A DNA stretch of 16,058 nt, taken from NCBI GenBank assembly GCA_937891015.1, contig CALAPY010000116.1:1-16058 (forward strand). Reading direction: 5' to 3'. A program made the position numbers and the translations under genes. The stretch is from UBA2108 sp002713215 (GTDB taxonomy: Bacteria > Bacteroidota > Bacteroidia > Flavobacteriales_G > Salibacteraceae). This document shows, piece by piece, positions 15,930-16,058 of this stretch. The notes beneath the pieces were generated by a model. The model saw only the letters and a list, made by a program, of their open reading frames with translations. It searched no databases and was not told where the DNA came from. The stretch's first letter is position 1. Each line of letters begins with the position of its first letter.

Positions 15930-16052
15930 ATGCGGAGAAATTCTCAGTTAGCTCCTAGAATTTTGCCCAGTTTGGTCAAAGTACTTCTGTTCACTTCAAT
16001 AATTCACTCCTTTAGACTTGCAAAGGAAGTTATTGATATCTTGAAATTATAA
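15930..16052 (+). CDS. possible small protein, 40 codons (speculative)
   Basis: ATG at 15930 opens 40 codons ending in TAA at 16050-16052. The product starts MRRNSQLAPR and has a hydrophobic or amphipathic middle (LVKVLLFTSII) and an ending LAKEVIDILKL. An A-rich stretch (15915-15929) precedes the ATG, which suits Bacteroidota translation starts. It lies divergently from the 158-aa gene in the 169-nt region at the right edge. I know no homologue, and an ORF this short can occur by chance. Confidence 0.2.
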   Translation: MRRNSQLAPRILPSLVKVLLFTSIIHSFRLAKEVIDILKL

Positions 16053-16058
16053 TTAAAA

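Noticed and set aside
15977..15983. Minus-strand TACTTTG as the promoter of the four-gene operon
   Set aside because: It is one base short of TAnnTTTG and no TTG lies at the usual distance upstream; CATTTTTG (15925-15932) is equally poor.

Overview
The window looks like chromosome of a Bacteroidota bacterium, most likely order Flavobacteriales. The grounds are three large secreted proteins carrying type IX secretion system (T9SS) C-terminal sorting domains of both type A and type B. Further support comes from translation starts without Shine-Dalgarno sequences, promoter-like TAnnTTTG boxes, moderately AT-rich DNA, and a small-protein operon whose members resemble families I associate with Bacteroidota. 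I see no tRNA, rRNA, CRISPR array, insertion sequence, integrase or prophage gene.

Layout. Positions 99-1715 (+) encode a YbiT-like ABC-F ATPase, a ribosome-associated protein with one intact and one degenerate nucleotide site. Positions 1747-13368 (+) hold three consecutive exported proteins of 1607, 1359 and 836 residues. The first two are built from the same parts: a beta-propeller-like region with VDFD and KY-x-x-x-G-x-x-x-W motifs, an array of about 51-52-residue two-cysteine repeats ending in GCDSI, and a type A sorting tail. The third has an N-terminal propeller-like domain, a PKD-like domain, four Ig-like modules and a type B (gliding-motility-type, CHU_C-like) sorting tail. Positions 13371-15889 (-) form a compact four-gene operon, transcribed leftward: a 158-aa CxxC protein resembling DUF6495, a TfoX N-terminal-domain protein, a GreA/GreB-like protein, and a BaiN/HI0933-type flavoprotein. 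Both internal junctions after the TfoX gene are TAATG stop-start overlaps. The operon converges on the third secreted gene with 2 nt between stop codons.

How the genes work together. The three secreted proteins are probably exported by Sec and then T9SS and end up on the surface or outside the cell. None has a visible catalytic motif, so adhesion or a structural role is the best guess. T9SS machinery itself is not in the window. The ABC-F gene and the minus-strand operon look like housekeeping neighbours with no evident link to the surface proteins.

No clearly new system is visible. The most unusual items are the modular two-cysteine repeat arrays (a propeller inserted in phase, A/B alternation, heavy synonymous divergence), the asymmetric ABC-F ATP sites, the likely TTG start of the second large gene, the GreA-like protein with an acidic pair spaced as in GreA, and a possible 40-codon ORF at the right edge.
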